Shown here: piece by piece, positions 22,236 through 29,697 of the stretch | Layout: each line of letters begins with the position of its first letter | How positions within the stretch are numbered: the first letter of the stretch is position 1 | NCBI RefSeq assembly: GCF_001083785.1 | Contig: NZ_LAVL01000080.1 | Coordinates: 1 to 37,377, forward strand | Length of the DNA: 37,377 nucleotides | DNA from: Nonomuraea sp. SBT364 | GTDB taxonomy: Bacteria > Actinomycetota > Actinomycetes > Streptosporangiales > Streptosporangiaceae | Reading direction: 5' to 3' | Notes under the pieces: generated by a model | Told to the model about the DNA's origin: nothing | Seen by the model: the letters and a program-made list of their open reading frames with translations, nothing else | The model's database searches: none | Position numbers and translations under genes: made by a program

Positions 22236-25200
22236 GCTTCTCCATCGCCTTGGCGATGCGCTTCTCCGACACCGGCGTCGGCGTGCCCAGCGTCTGGGCG
22301 AAGAAGCTGACGCGCAGCTCCTCGATCATCCACCGGATCTCCAGCACGTCCGGGTCCGAGCGCCTCGCGGGATGCAGGCGGTCGAGGAGGTCCTGGTAGT
22401 CGTCCTCCACCCGGTGCACCCGGTCCATCCACTCCTCGTCGCGCCACGGCTCCTCCGGGAGCTTGGTGAGACGGCGTTCGACGGCGCGCAGGTAGCGCAG
22501 GATGTCGGGGAGGCGGCGGTGGCCGGTGGCCGTGACGAAGCCCGGGTAGACGAGCCTGCCGAGCTGGTCGCGTACGTCCTGGGTGGACGCGCCGGCGCGC
22601 AGGCCGTCGAGGCGGGCGCCGATCGCGTGCCAGACGCTGAGGATCTGCTCCACCCGCGACAGCACGTCGGCCGAGGTGTCCCACAGGTGGGCCCGGACGT
22701 GCTGGTAGAGGCGGTCGAAGGCGACAGGGTCCCAGGCGGGGCCGCCGACGTCGAGCGTCAGCTTGTCGACGGCGGCGTTGACCACGTCGTCGAACAGCGC
22801 CACCGCGCCGCCGTGCGGGCTGCGTGACAGCGCCAGCTTGGCCTGGTTGGACAGCCCGCCGAGCAGCGATCTGGCCGGGTTGGTGACGTTGAGCAGGAGC
22901 AGGCGGCGGGTGCCGGTCCAGTGGGAGCGGCGCTGCTCCGCCTGCGTCTCGAAGATCTTGATGGAGACCGAGTCGCCGGCGTCGACCAGTGCCGGGTAGC
23001 CCTTCATGCGGCCCTGCTCGAACACCTTGGGCAGGGTGCCGAAGCTCCACGTGGTCAGCCCCGTGCGCTCCAGGTCGTCGCCCGCCTGCGAGAGGGACTT
23101 GCGCAGGCGCGGCGCCAGACGCCGTTTGAGCGCGTCGAGGTCCTTGTCCTCGGCGATCGTGCGCTTGCGCTCGTCGATCACCCGGTAGGTGATCCGCAGG
23201 TGGTCGGGGACCTGGTCGAGCTGCCAGGCGTCGTGTGGCACGCGGACGCCGGTCAGCCGCAGCAGCTCACGCTCGACCGCCTCCAGCAGGGGCTCGCCGC
23301 CCTGCTTGACGGCCGCCAGCACCTGCTTGGCGTAGTTGGGGGCGGGCACGAAGTTGCGGCGCAGGTGCTTGGGCAGCGACCGGATGAGCGCGGTGATGAG
23401 CTCCTCGCGCAGGCCGGGGATCTGCCAGTCGAACCCGTCGGAGTTGACCTGGTTGAGCACCTGAAGCGGCACGTGCACGGTGACGCCGTCGGCGTCGGCG
23501 CCCGGCTCGAACTGGTAGGTGAGCTTCATCCGCTGGCCGAGCTGCCGCCAGGTGTCGGGGTAGTCGCGGGCGCTGACGTCGGCGCCCTCGTTGACCAGCA
23601 TGTCGGGCGAGAACGTGAGCAGCTCCGGCTGCTCGTCACGCGCCTTCTTCCACCACGAGTCGAAGTGCCGGGCCGAGACGACGTCGGCGGGCACCCGCTG
23701 GTCGTAGAAGTCGAACAGCGCCTCGTCGTCGACCATGATGTCGCGGCGGCGGGCCCGGTTCTCCAGCTCCTCGACCTCTTCGAGCAGCTTGCGGTTGGCC
23801 TTGAGGAAGCCGTGGTGGCTGTCCCAGTCGCCCTCGACCAGGGCGTGCCTGATGAACAGCTCGCGCGACAGGTCGGGGTCGATCCGGCCGTAGTTGACCT
23901 TCCGGCCGACCACGAGCGGCACCCCGTAGAGCGTGACCTTCTCCAGCGCGATCACCGCGCCCTGGTTCTTCTCCCAGTGCGGCTCGGAGTAGGTGCGTTT
24001 GACCAGGTGCTGGGCGAGCGGCTCGACCCAGTCGGGCTCGATCTTGGCGTTGACCCGCGCCCACAGCCGGGACGTCTCCACCAGCTCGGCCGACATCACC
24101 CACTGCGGCTGCTTCTTGGCCAGCGCGGAGCCGGGGAAGATGGCGAAGCGGGCGTTGCGGGCGCCGAGGTATTCCTGGATGGGCCGGCGGCCGTCGGCGC
24201 CGCGCTTGTCCATCACGTCCTTGACGCCGATGTGCGACAGCAGCCCGACCAGCAACGAGGCGTGCACCTGCCGGGGGTCGGCCGTGTCGCTGCCCGGCTG
24301 GACGCCGAGCGACTGGCGGATCTGGCTGTAGATGTCCTGCCACTCGCGCACACGCAGGTAGTTGAGGAACTCGGCCTTGCACAGCCGGCGGAACGCGCTG
24401 GACGACAGCTCCTTCTGCTTGTCGCGCAGGTAGTTCCACAGGTTGACGTAGGACAGGAAGTCGGACTCGGGGTCGGCGAAGCGCCGGTGCTTCTCGTCGG
24501 CCTGCTGCTGCTTGTCGGAGGGGCGCTCGCGCGGGTCCTGGATCGACAGGGCGGCGGCGATCACCATGACCTCGCGCAGGCAGCCGTTGTGCTCGGCCTC
24601 CAGCACCATCCGGCCCAGGCGCGGGTCGACGGGCAGCGCGGCCAGCTTGCGGCCGATCGGCGTGAGCTTGCCGTGGGTGTCGAACGCGCCCAGCTCGTGC
24701 AGCAGGCTGACGCCGTCCTTGACCTGGCGGCGGTCCGGCGGCTCGACGAACGGGAACGCCTCGATGTCGCCCAGCCCGATCGAGGTCATCTGCAGGATGA
24801 CCGAGGCCAGGTTGGTGCGCAGGATCTCCGGGTCGGTGAACTCCGGCCGCGCCAGGAAGTCCTCCTCCTCGTACAGCCGGATCGCGATGCCGTCGGAGGT
24901 GCGGCCGGAGCGGCCCTTGCGCTGGTTGGCGCTGGCCTGCGAGATGGCCTCGATAGGCAGGCGCTGCACCTTGGTGCGGTGGCTGTAGCGGGAGACGCGG
25001 GCGTAGCCGGGGTCGACGACGTACTTGATGCCCGGGACGGTCAGCGACGTCTCGGCCACGTTGGTGGCCAGCACGATGCGGCGCCCGGTGTGGCGCTGGA
25101 AGACGCGGTGCTGCTCGGCGGCGCTCAGCCTGGCGTAGAGCGGCAGGATCTCGGTGTTGCGGAACTCGGCCTTGGTGAGCGCGTCGGCGGCGTCGCGGAT

Positions 25201-26094
25201 CTCCCGTTCGCCGCTCAGGAAGACCAGGATGTCGCCCGGCCCCTCGCCGATCAGCTCGCGGCAGGCGTGCACGATGCCCTGCGTCTGGTCGTCCTCGTCG
25301 TCGAGCGGCCGGTAGCGCACCTCGACGGGGTAGGTCCGGCCGGAGACCTCGATGATCGGGGCGTCGTCGAAGTGCCGGGAGAACCGCTCGGGGTCGATGG
25401 TGGCGCTGGTGATGACGACCTTGAGATCGGGCCGCTGCGGCAGGAGCTGTTTCAGGTAGCCGAGGATGAAGTCGATGTTGAGGCTGCGCTCGTGCGCCTC
25501 GTCGATGATCAGTGTGTCGTACTGCTCCAGCAGCCGGTCGTGCTGCAGCTCGGCGAGCAGGATACCGTCGGTCATCAGCTTGACCAGGGTGCGGTCGCCG
25601 CCCTGGTCGGTGAAGCGGACCTTGTAGCCGACGGCCTGGCCCAGCTCGGTGCCGAGCTCCTCGGCGATGCGCTCGGCCACGGTGCGGGCGGCGATGCGGC
25701 GCGGCTGGGTGTGGCCGATCAGGCCGCGCACGCCCCGGCCGAGCTCCAGGCAGATCTTGGGGATCTGGGTGGTCTTGCCGGACCCGGTCTCACCGGCGAT
25801 GATCACGACCTGGTGGTCGCGGATCGCGGCCAGGATGTCGTCCTTGCGCTGCGAAACCGGCAGGTTTTCCGGATACGTCACCGCGGGCAGGGCCTCGCGG
25901 CGCCGTTCGAGCCGCTGCTCGGCGCGTTCGACGTCGGCGAGGATCTCCGCGGCGATCTTCTCGCGGGCCTCGCGCGAGCGCACCCGGCGCACGCCGTCGA
26001 GCCTGCGCCGCAACCGCCGCTGGTCGCGCGGCATCAGACCGGGCAGGCGGGACTGGAGCTCGGTGAATGGAGAGGACAACGCAGGAGTTCCCAT
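22225..26094 (-). CDS. hrpA: ATP-dependent RNA helicase HrpA (DEAH box)
   Basis: 1289 residues, the full length of HrpA, a DEAH-box helicase acting on mRNA and stalled ribosomes. ATG 26094 is the start, with only weak GAAG upstream. Walker A is GETGSGKTT (101-109), motif II is DEAH (198-201) within LIIDEAHERSLN, and motif III is SAT (230-232). Motif VI QRKGRSGRTSDG follows the second RecA domain. The HA2, OB and C-terminal HrpA-specific (DUF3418) regions are all present. It has no operon partner; ppgK lies upstream on the same strand with a large hairpin in the 207-bp gap. Confidence 0.96.
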   Translation of the reverse strand: MGTPALSSPFTELQSRLPGLMPRDQRRLRRRLDGVRRVRSREAREKIAAEILADVERAEQRLERRREALPAVTYPENLPVSQRKDDILAAIRDHQVVIIAGETGSGKTTQIPKICLELGRGVRGLIGHTQPRRIAARTVAERIAEELGTELGQAVGYKVRFTDQGGDRTLVKLMTDGILLAELQHDRLLEQYDTLIIDEAHERSLNIDFILGYLKQLLPQRPDLKVVITSATIDPERFSRHFDDAPIIEVSGRTYPVEVRYRPLDDEDDQTQGIVHACRELIGEGPGDILVFLSGEREIRDAADALTKAEFRNTEILPLYARLSAAEQHRVFQRHTGRRIVLATNVAETSLTVPGIKYVVDPGYARVSRYSHRTKVQRLPIEAISQASANQRKGRSGRTSDGIAIRLYEEEDFLARPEFTDPEILRTNLASVILQMTSIGLGDIEAFPFVEPPDRRQVKDGVSLLHELGAFDTHGKLTPIGRKLAALPVDPRLGRMVLEAEHNGCLREVMVIAAALSIQDPRERPSDKQQQADEKHRRFADPESDFLSYVNLWNYLRDKQKELSSSAFRRLCKAEFLNYLRVREWQDIYSQIRQSLGVQPGSDTADPRQVHASLLVGLLSHIGVKDVMDKRGADGRRPIQEYLGARNARFAIFPGSALAKKQPQWVMSAELVETSRLWARVNAKIEPDWVEPLAQHLVKRTYSEPHWEKNQGAVIALEKVTLYGVPLVVGRKVNYGRIDPDLSRELFIRHALVEGDWDSHHGFLKANRKLLEEVEELENRARRRDIMVDDEALFDFYDQRVPADVVSARHFDSWWKKARDEQPELLTFSPDMLVNEGADVSARDYPDTWRQLGQRMKLTYQFEPGADADGVTVHVPLQVLNQVNSDGFDWQIPGLREELITALIRSLPKHLRRNFVPAPNYAKQVLAAVKQGGEPLLEAVERELLRLTGVRVPHDAWQLDQVPDHLRITYRVIDERKRTIAEDKDLDALKRRLAPRLRKSLSQAGDDLERTGLTTWSFGTLPKVFEQGRMKGYPALVDAGDSVSIKIFETQAEQRRSHWTGTRRLLLLNVTNPARSLLGGLSNQAKLALSRSPHGGAVALFDDVVNAAVDKLTLDVGGPAWDPVAFDRLYQHVRAHLWDTSADVLSRVEQILSVWHAIGARLDGLRAGASTQDVRDQLGRLVYPGFVTATGHRRLPDILRYLRAVERRLTKLPEEPWRDEEWMDRVHRVEDDYQDLLDRLHPARRSDPDVLEIRWMIEELRVSFFAQTLGTPTPVSEKRIAKAMEKLSP

Positions 26095-26186
26095 ACTGCT
26101 TCAAGGATATTCAAGCCCCGCTCGCCGGGAGCCAACGGCCCATCGTGCCCCACGGCGCGTCCTCGCGCATCCCAATATCGGCCTGT

Positions 26187-26251
26187 GTGACCGTGGCCCC
26201 CCACGACCGGCCCACTCTCCCCAGAGTTGAGTCGTGGCGGGCCACGGTCAC
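26187..26251. terminator. Large nested inverted repeat between ppgK and hrpA
   Basis: Two 21-base arms (26187-26207 and 26231-26251) pair with one mismatch. The 23-base loop holds a second perfect hairpin, ACTCT-CCCC-AGAGT (26214-26227). It lies 51 bases downstream of the ppgK stop (minus strand) and 93 bases above the hrpA start. A terminator for ppgK is the simplest reading; no T-tract follows. A structured 5' leader for hrpA is possible. The rest of 26095-26301 shows no gene. Confidence 0.6.
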
Positions 26252-26301
26252 GTCTATGAGACTCCCCGCAGCGTCTCCTGGTTGCCTCTGTTTGATCACG
26301 T

Positions 26302-27051
26302 TTACGGCAGCGGTGTGCCGCGCCGGTTACCGGCGGTGGCGGCGGCGCCGATGATGCCCGCCTCGTTGCGCAGCGCGGCGGGGATGACGGGCGCGTCCAC
26401 CTGGATGTACGGCAGGAACTTGTCGGCCTTCTTGCTGACGCCGCCGCCGATGATGATCAGCGAGGGAGACAGCAGCATCGTGACGTGTTCCAGGTATTCC
26501 TGCACCCGTCCGGCCCACTCCTGCCAGCCGAGGTCGTGCTCCTCGCGGGCCCGGTCGGAGGCCCAGTGTTCGGCGTCCTTGGCGGAGTCGTGGCCGGGCA
26601 GCCGCAGGTGCCCCAGCTCGGTGTTGGGCACGAGTACGCCGTCGGTGAACAGGGCGCTGCCGATCCCGGTGCCGAACGTCAGCATGAGCACGGTCCCGCC
26701 CTCCCCGCGCCCCTTGCCGTACGTCATCTCCGCCATCCCGGCCGCGTCGGCGTCGTTGACCACGACCGCTCCGCCGAACAGCCCGGCGGCGTCCGTCCCG
26801 GCCCATGCCTCGTGCAGGTTGACCGCGTCCCGCATCACGCCGCCGTTCACCACCCCGGGCACGGTCACGCCGACCGGTCCCGTCCAGGCGAAATGCTCGA
26901 CGATCCGCCTGACCTCCGCGGCGACGGCGGCGGGCTCGGCGGGCCGCGGCGTCGGGATCCGCAGCCGCTCCGCGGTGAGCTCGCCGGCCCGCAGGTCCAC
27001 GGGGGCGCCCTTGATCCCGGATCCGCCGATGTCGATGCCCAGCACGTCCAT
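26302..27051 (-). CDS. ppgK: Polyphosphate glucokinase (ROK family)
   Basis: 249 residues, the standard length. It phosphorylates glucose using polyphosphate or ATP, feeding glycolysis in actinobacteria. The phosphate motif is DVLGIDIGGSGIKGAPVDL (2-20). NDADAAGMAEM supplies the catalytic Asp, TFGTGIGSALF is the second phosphate loop, and LVPNTELGHL holds the glucose-binding Glu-His region. The C-terminal IIIGGGVSKKADKFLPYI is the usual PpgK end. The start is ATG 27051 with GGGGGAG about 9 bases upstream. It is divergent from the TIGR03118 gene. Confidence 0.95.
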   Translation of the reverse strand: MDVLGIDIGGSGIKGAPVDLRAGELTAERLRIPTPRPAEPAAVAAEVRRIVEHFAWTGPVGVTVPGVVNGGVMRDAVNLHEAWAGTDAAGLFGGAVVVNDADAAGMAEMTYGKGRGEGGTVLMLTFGTGIGSALFTDGVLVPNTELGHLRLPGHDSAKDAEHWASDRAREEHDLGWQEWAGRVQEYLEHVTMLLSPSLIIIGGGVSKKADKFLPYIQVDAPVIPAALRNEAGIIGAAATAGNRRGTPLP

Positions 27052-27161
27052 GCGTCTTCACTCCCCCGTACACGGCCACGAAACGCGTCCAGGGGACCCT
27101 ACTGAACCCGGGAGGCGGCTCTCGCGTATCTCGCGTCACAAGCGCTAACAAGGAGGTACGG

Positions 27162-28277
27162 ATGCGGTCACGCATCATCGCCCTGGGCGCTGTCGCGGTC
27201 GTCATGGGCAGCACTCTCAACACCCCCGCACAGGCCACCAGCCACAGGACCCGCTTCGACGTCGTCAACCTGGTGTCCGACGTCAAGGGCAAGGCGGCGC
27301 TCACCGATGCCAAGCTGGTCAACCCCTGGGGGCTGGCCATGGGCAAGACGCTGTGGGTCTCCAACACCGGGACCGGCAGCGCCACCGTCTACTCCGGCCA
27401 GGGCAAGAAGGAGGCGACGGAGGTGGTCGTGCCGGGCGGCGCCCCGACCGGCCAGGTGTTCAACTCCGGCGACGGCTTCACCGTCAAGGGCAAGCCCGCC
27501 ACGTTCATCTTCTCCAGCCCGAGCGGCGCGATCAGCGGCTGGAACGCCGAGGCCGACCCGAAGAACGCGATCATCGGGGCGTTCACGCGCGGCGCCGACT
27601 ACAAGGGCCTGGCGCTGGCCGGGACCGACGACGGCGACTTCCTGCTGGCGGCCGACTTCGCGGGCGGCCGGATCCACGCCTTCGACGAGGACTTCCGGCG
27701 CGTCCGGCTGTCCCGCTCGCAGTTCAGCGACCGGGCGATCCCCGACAACTACTCGCCGTTCAACGTCGCCGTGGTCAACGGCAACGTGTGGGTGGCGTAC
27801 GCGCTGCGCGACCCGCGGACCGGCAAGTCGGTCGCCGGGGCGCGCAAGGGCTTCGTCAGCCGCTTCGACCTCGACGGCCGGCTGACCGGGCGCATCGCGC
27901 GGGTCGGCCTGAACGCGCCGTGGGCGATCACGAAGGCGCCGCGCGGCCTCGGCCAGTACGCGGGCGCGCTGCTGGTCGGCAACTTCGGCGACGGCACCAT
28001 CCACGCCTACCGCAACAGCCGGCACCTCGGCGCGCTGCGCACCGCCGACGGCCGCGCCATCAAGCTGCCGGGCCTGTGGGACCTGGAGCCGGGCACGGCG
28101 GCCAACGGCGGCGAGAACGCGCTGTGGTTCTCCGCGGGCCTGGAGGGCGGCACGCACGGCCTGCTCGGCGTGATCCGGCCCGCGGGCTCCCGCCCCCCCC
28201 CCCCCCCCGCACAGCCCACCAAGGCACCCACCAAGACACCCACCAAGGCTCCCAGCCAGCCGTACGGCGGCTACTGA
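27162..28277 (+). CDS. Secreted TIGR03118-type beta-propeller protein
   Basis: 371 residues. ATG 27162 follows an ideal AAGGAGGT by 6 bases. A signal peptide is clear (MRSRIIALGAVAVVMGSTLN, cleavage about after AQA). The mature part has the TIGR03118 core: FDVVNLVSDVKGKAALTDAKLVNPWG beginning, NFGDGTIHAY and KLPGLWDLEPGTAANGGENA near the end, predicted as an NHL/SMP-30-like propeller. The function of the family is unknown. The tail is a low-complexity PPPPP then PTKAPTKTPTKAPS, possibly a wall-spanning spacer. The proline run is encoded by a 16-base C tract that could shift frame. Confidence 0.9.
   Translation: MRSRIIALGAVAVVMGSTLNTPAQATSHRTRFDVVNLVSDVKGKAALTDAKLVNPWGLAMGKTLWVSNTGTGSATVYSGQGKKEATEVVVPGGAPTGQVFNSGDGFTVKGKPATFIFSSPSGAISGWNAEADPKNAIIGAFTRGADYKGLALAGTDDGDFLLAADFAGGRIHAFDEDFRRVRLSRSQFSDRAIPDNYSPFNVAVVNGNVWVAYALRDPRTGKSVAGARKGFVSRFDLDGRLTGRIARVGLNAPWAITKAPRGLGQYAGALLVGNFGDGTIHAYRNSRHLGALRTADGRAIKLPGLWDLEPGTAANGGENALWFSAGLEGGTHGLLGVIRPAGSRPPPPPAQPTKAPTKTPTKAPSQPYGGY
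28193..28208 (+). repeat. C16 homopolymer inside the TIGR03118 gene
   Basis: An uninterrupted run of 16 C residues encodes the proline part of the C-terminal linker. A change of one or two bases would alter the last ~24 residues. It is either a contingency-type slippery tract or a spot where the assembled length is unreliable. Confidence 0.85.
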
Positions 28278-28288
28278 GGCTCCTGACG

Positions 28289-28320
28289 CTCCCGGCGCGG
28301 CCGCTCCCCCGCGCCGAGAG
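28289..28320. terminator. Terminator-like hairpin after TIGR03118 gene
   Basis: CGGCGCGG (28293-28300) and CCGCGCCG (28309-28316) pair perfectly, and outer bases 28289-28291 pair with 28318-28320 across one mismatch. It lies 12 bases after the stop codon. Confidence 0.6.
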
Positions 28321-28402
28321 CCTGGATCAGGCGGGACGTTCGCCCGCACCGGACGAGTCACTGACAGCCGTGATATCCGGTGTACGGCCTAGAGTCGGGT
28401 AC

Positions 28403-29035
28403 GTGACCGAGACCTTCAGCGCATGGTTGCGCGAGCAGTGCGAGGCCGAGTGGACGGCGGTGGTGACGCACCCGTTCGCCACGGCGATCACGACGGGCGA
28501 GGCCGACATGCGGCGCTACCTGGAGCAGGACTTCCAGTTCGTCGACTCCTTCACCGCGCTCCTCGGGGCGGCCGTGGCCAGTGCCGACACCTTCGAGGCG
28601 CGCGTCCCGTACGGGCGGTTCCTCGGGCAGGTGGCGACGACGGAGGAGAAGACGTACTTCCACCGGGCGCTGGCGGCGCTCGGTGGCAGCACCGAGGCGG
28701 CGACGGAGCCGGTGACGGCGGAGTTCAGGCAGCTCATGGACGAGGTGCGCGCCTCGCAGGACTACTCCCTGATCGCGGCCGTGCTGTGCGTGGCCGAGTG
28801 GGCCTACCTGGGCTGGGCGTCCAGGGCCGTCGAGCCGCTGCCGGAGGGCTTCGTGCACCGGGAGTGGATCGAGCTGCACGAGGGTCCCGAGTTCCGCGCG
28901 TGGGTCGCCTTCCTGCGCGGCGAGCTGGACCGGCTCGGCCCGGAGCTCGGCGAGGCGGGCAGGCGGCGGGTGCTGGAGGTGTTCGGCCGCGCCGTCGAGC
29001 TGGAGCGGCGCTTCTTCGACATGGCGCTCGGCTGA
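28403..29035 (+). CDS. tenA: TenA family thiaminase II-like protein
   Basis: 210 residues from GTG 28403. The long open frame upstream is antisense-type shadow of the TIGR03118 gene, and no good ribosome site precedes the GTG, so a leaderless start is possible. It is an all-helical TenA fold: EQDFQFVDSF gives Asp43, AAVLCVAEWAY gives the nucleophile Cys129, and VELERRFFDMA gives Glu201, matching the Cys-containing TenA_C class that hydrolyses aminopyrimidine breakdown products of thiamin for salvage. No thiamin genes are adjacent. Confidence 0.88.
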   Translation: MTETFSAWLREQCEAEWTAVVTHPFATAITTGEADMRRYLEQDFQFVDSFTALLGAAVASADTFEARVPYGRFLGQVATTEEKTYFHRALAALGGSTEAATEPVTAEFRQLMDEVRASQDYSLIAAVLCVAEWAYLGWASRAVEPLPEGFVHREWIELHEGPEFRAWVAFLRGELDRLGPELGEAGRRRVLEVFGRAVELERRFFDMALG

Positions 29036-29084
29036 CCGAGGACGGCGCCGGCCGGGCTTGGCGCACCGGATCGCGGCGCGGGGG

Positions 29085-29690
29085 TCACAGCCACCCGTTG
29101 TGCCGCGCCAGCCGGGCGGCCTCGATGCGGTTGCGGGTGTGGGTCTTGCCGATGGCCGACGACAGGTGGTTGCGCACCGTGCTCTCCGACAGGTGCAGCC
29201 GGGCGGCCAGGTCGGCGATCGTGGCGCCGTCGAGGGCGGCGGCGAGCACGTCGCGCTCGCGGTCGGTGAGCGGGCTCGGCCCGGCGCGCAGCGCGGCGGC
29301 GGCCAGCGCCGGGTCGACGATCCGCTCCCCCGCCACGACCCGGCGGACGGCGGCGGCCAGCTCCTCGACGGGCCCGTCCTTGACCATGAACCCGGCGGCC
29401 CCCGCCTCCATGGCCCGGCGCAGGTAGCCGGGCCTGGCGAACGTGGTGAGGATCAGCACCGCGCACCCTGGCAGCGCCGCGCGCAGCTCCGGCAGCACGT
29501 CGAGGCCGGAGCGGCCGGGCAGCTCGATGTCGAGCAGCGCCACGTCGGGCCGGTGGGCGGCGACGGCTGCCATGATCGCGTCGCCGGACGACACCTGGGC
29601 GACGATCTCCAGGTCGTCCTCCAGCCCGAGGAGCAGGGCCAGCGCGTCGCGCATCATGCCCTGGTCCTCGGCGATCAGGAGCTTGATCAA
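29085..29690 (-). CDS. NarL/DesR-type response regulator (orphan)
   Basis: 201 residues. It starts at TTG 29690, with TAGGG (sharing the esterase stop TAG) 5 bases upstream. The receiver domain has the acid pair EDQ (8-10), phospho-acceptor Asp54 in VALLDIELPG, Thr in ILTTFARPG, and Lys in GFMVKDGPVEEL. The C-terminal LuxR HTH is LTDRERDVLAAALDGATIAD then LSESTVRNHLSSAIGKTHTRNR. DesR-like regulators normally sit beside a histidine kinase; here the gene before it is an esterase lipoprotein only 7 bases away and no kinase lies in the window. Confidence 0.92.
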   Translation of the reverse strand: MIKLLIAEDQGMMRDALALLLGLEDDLEIVAQVSSGDAIMAAVAAHRPDVALLDIELPGRSGLDVLPELRAALPGCAVLILTTFARPGYLRRAMEAGAAGFMVKDGPVEELAAAVRRVVAGERIVDPALAAAALRAGPSPLTDRERDVLAAALDGATIADLAARLHLSESTVRNHLSSAIGKTHTRNRIEAARLARHNGWL

Positions 29691-29697
29691 CGGGGCC

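Noticed and set aside
22921..26190. A very long open frame (over 1000 codons) on the strand opposite the helicase
   Set aside because: It is antisense to hrpA, has the composition typical of high-GC antisense frames (runs of Val, Leu, Gln, Asp, His), and shows no domain. HrpA motifs are complete on the minus strand.
28193..28208. C16 tract as evidence of a broken gene
   Set aside because: The frame stays open through the tract and ends in a plausible PTK-rich tail at 28277, so no frameshift is called.
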